Below are positions 28,922 through 28,943 of a stretch of 28,943 bases of DNA, one piece after another; the stretch's first letter is position 1; the number at the start of each line of letters is the position of its first letter. Origin of the DNA: Flavobacteriales bacterium UBA4110. GTDB lineage: Bacteria > Bacteroidota > Bacteroidia > Flavobacteriales > Weeksellaceae. The DNA is taken from NCBI GenBank assembly GCA_002383165.1, contig DFXK01000017.1, positions 1 through 28,943 of the forward strand, written 5' to 3'. The position numbers and the translations under genes are program-made. The notes beneath the pieces were generated by a model, which worked only from the letters and a program-made list of their open reading frames with translations, searched no databases and was not told where the DNA came from.

Positions 28922-28943
28922 TCCATAGCCCCGATGTTCTATG
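28922..28943. repeat. Partial interspersed repeat at the window edge
   Basis: The sequence around CATAGCCCCGAT resembles the start of the AGCCCGAC-type intergenic repeats elsewhere in the window. Only the beginning is inside the window. Confidence 0.35.

Overview
The window reads as chromosomal DNA of a flavobacterium close to Chryseobacterium (Bacteroidota). This rests on low-GC coding sequence, several TAnnTTTG promoter boxes of the Bacteroidota type, weak Shine-Dalgarno signals, families typical of the phylum (DUF1684, DUF6265, a roughly 720-residue MutS2) and intergenic repeats of a style I associate with Chryseobacterium. The genus is an inference from memory of such sequences. I see no tRNA, rRNA, CRISPR array, insertion sequence or recognisable oriC.

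Region 1 (1-2540) is a small, partly decayed accessory patch on the minus strand. It holds the N-terminal part of an AlkB-type DNA repair dioxygenase whose frame breaks after 56 codons, a HTH-S24 (LexA/CI-like) repressor with an operator-like palindrome over its own promoter, two short remnants with related C-termini, and a small HTH-like protein. Region 2 (2540-4970) is a plus-strand set of secreted YceI protein, outer-membrane beta-barrel and second YceI-like protein. Region 3 (4970-14110) is housekeeping: mutS2 on plus, then a minus-strand series of a possible release-factor-like small protein, DUF1684 protein, AI-2E-family exporter, RsmI-like methylase, dctA, low-molecular-weight tyrosine phosphatase and dnaA. 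Region 4 (14240-16460) has a YbgC-type thioesterase and a secreted GH43-like glycosidase with F5/8C and FN3 domains.

Region 5 (16690-26370) is the most interesting part: nine plus-strand genes that look like a peptide/amide-bond metabolite pathway. In order they are an esterase with an N-terminal carbohydrate-binding-like domain, an M17 aminopeptidase, an ATP-grasp ligase, a second esterase, a DUF6265 lipoprotein, a second ATP-grasp ligase, a YbdK/GCS2 glutamate-cysteine-ligase-like enzyme, a class I glutamine amidotransferase and a divergent protein that looks like a circularly permuted ATP-grasp. Four candidate carboxylate-amine ligases with several hydrolases in one array suggests assembly and trimming of a small peptide or amide. 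The product is unknown and nothing here identifies it. The window closes with a DUF421 membrane protein carrying a zinc ribbon, a HAD phosphatase and a secreted BNR/Ycf48-like beta-propeller.

Intergenic spaces are rich in repeats: a 124-bp element with perfect 20-bp inverted ends, a GTCATTC hairpin repeat, several copies of a GCGGAAATCC-type palindromic repeat, and two heptamer tandem arrays. Several strong intrinsic terminators separate the transcription units.
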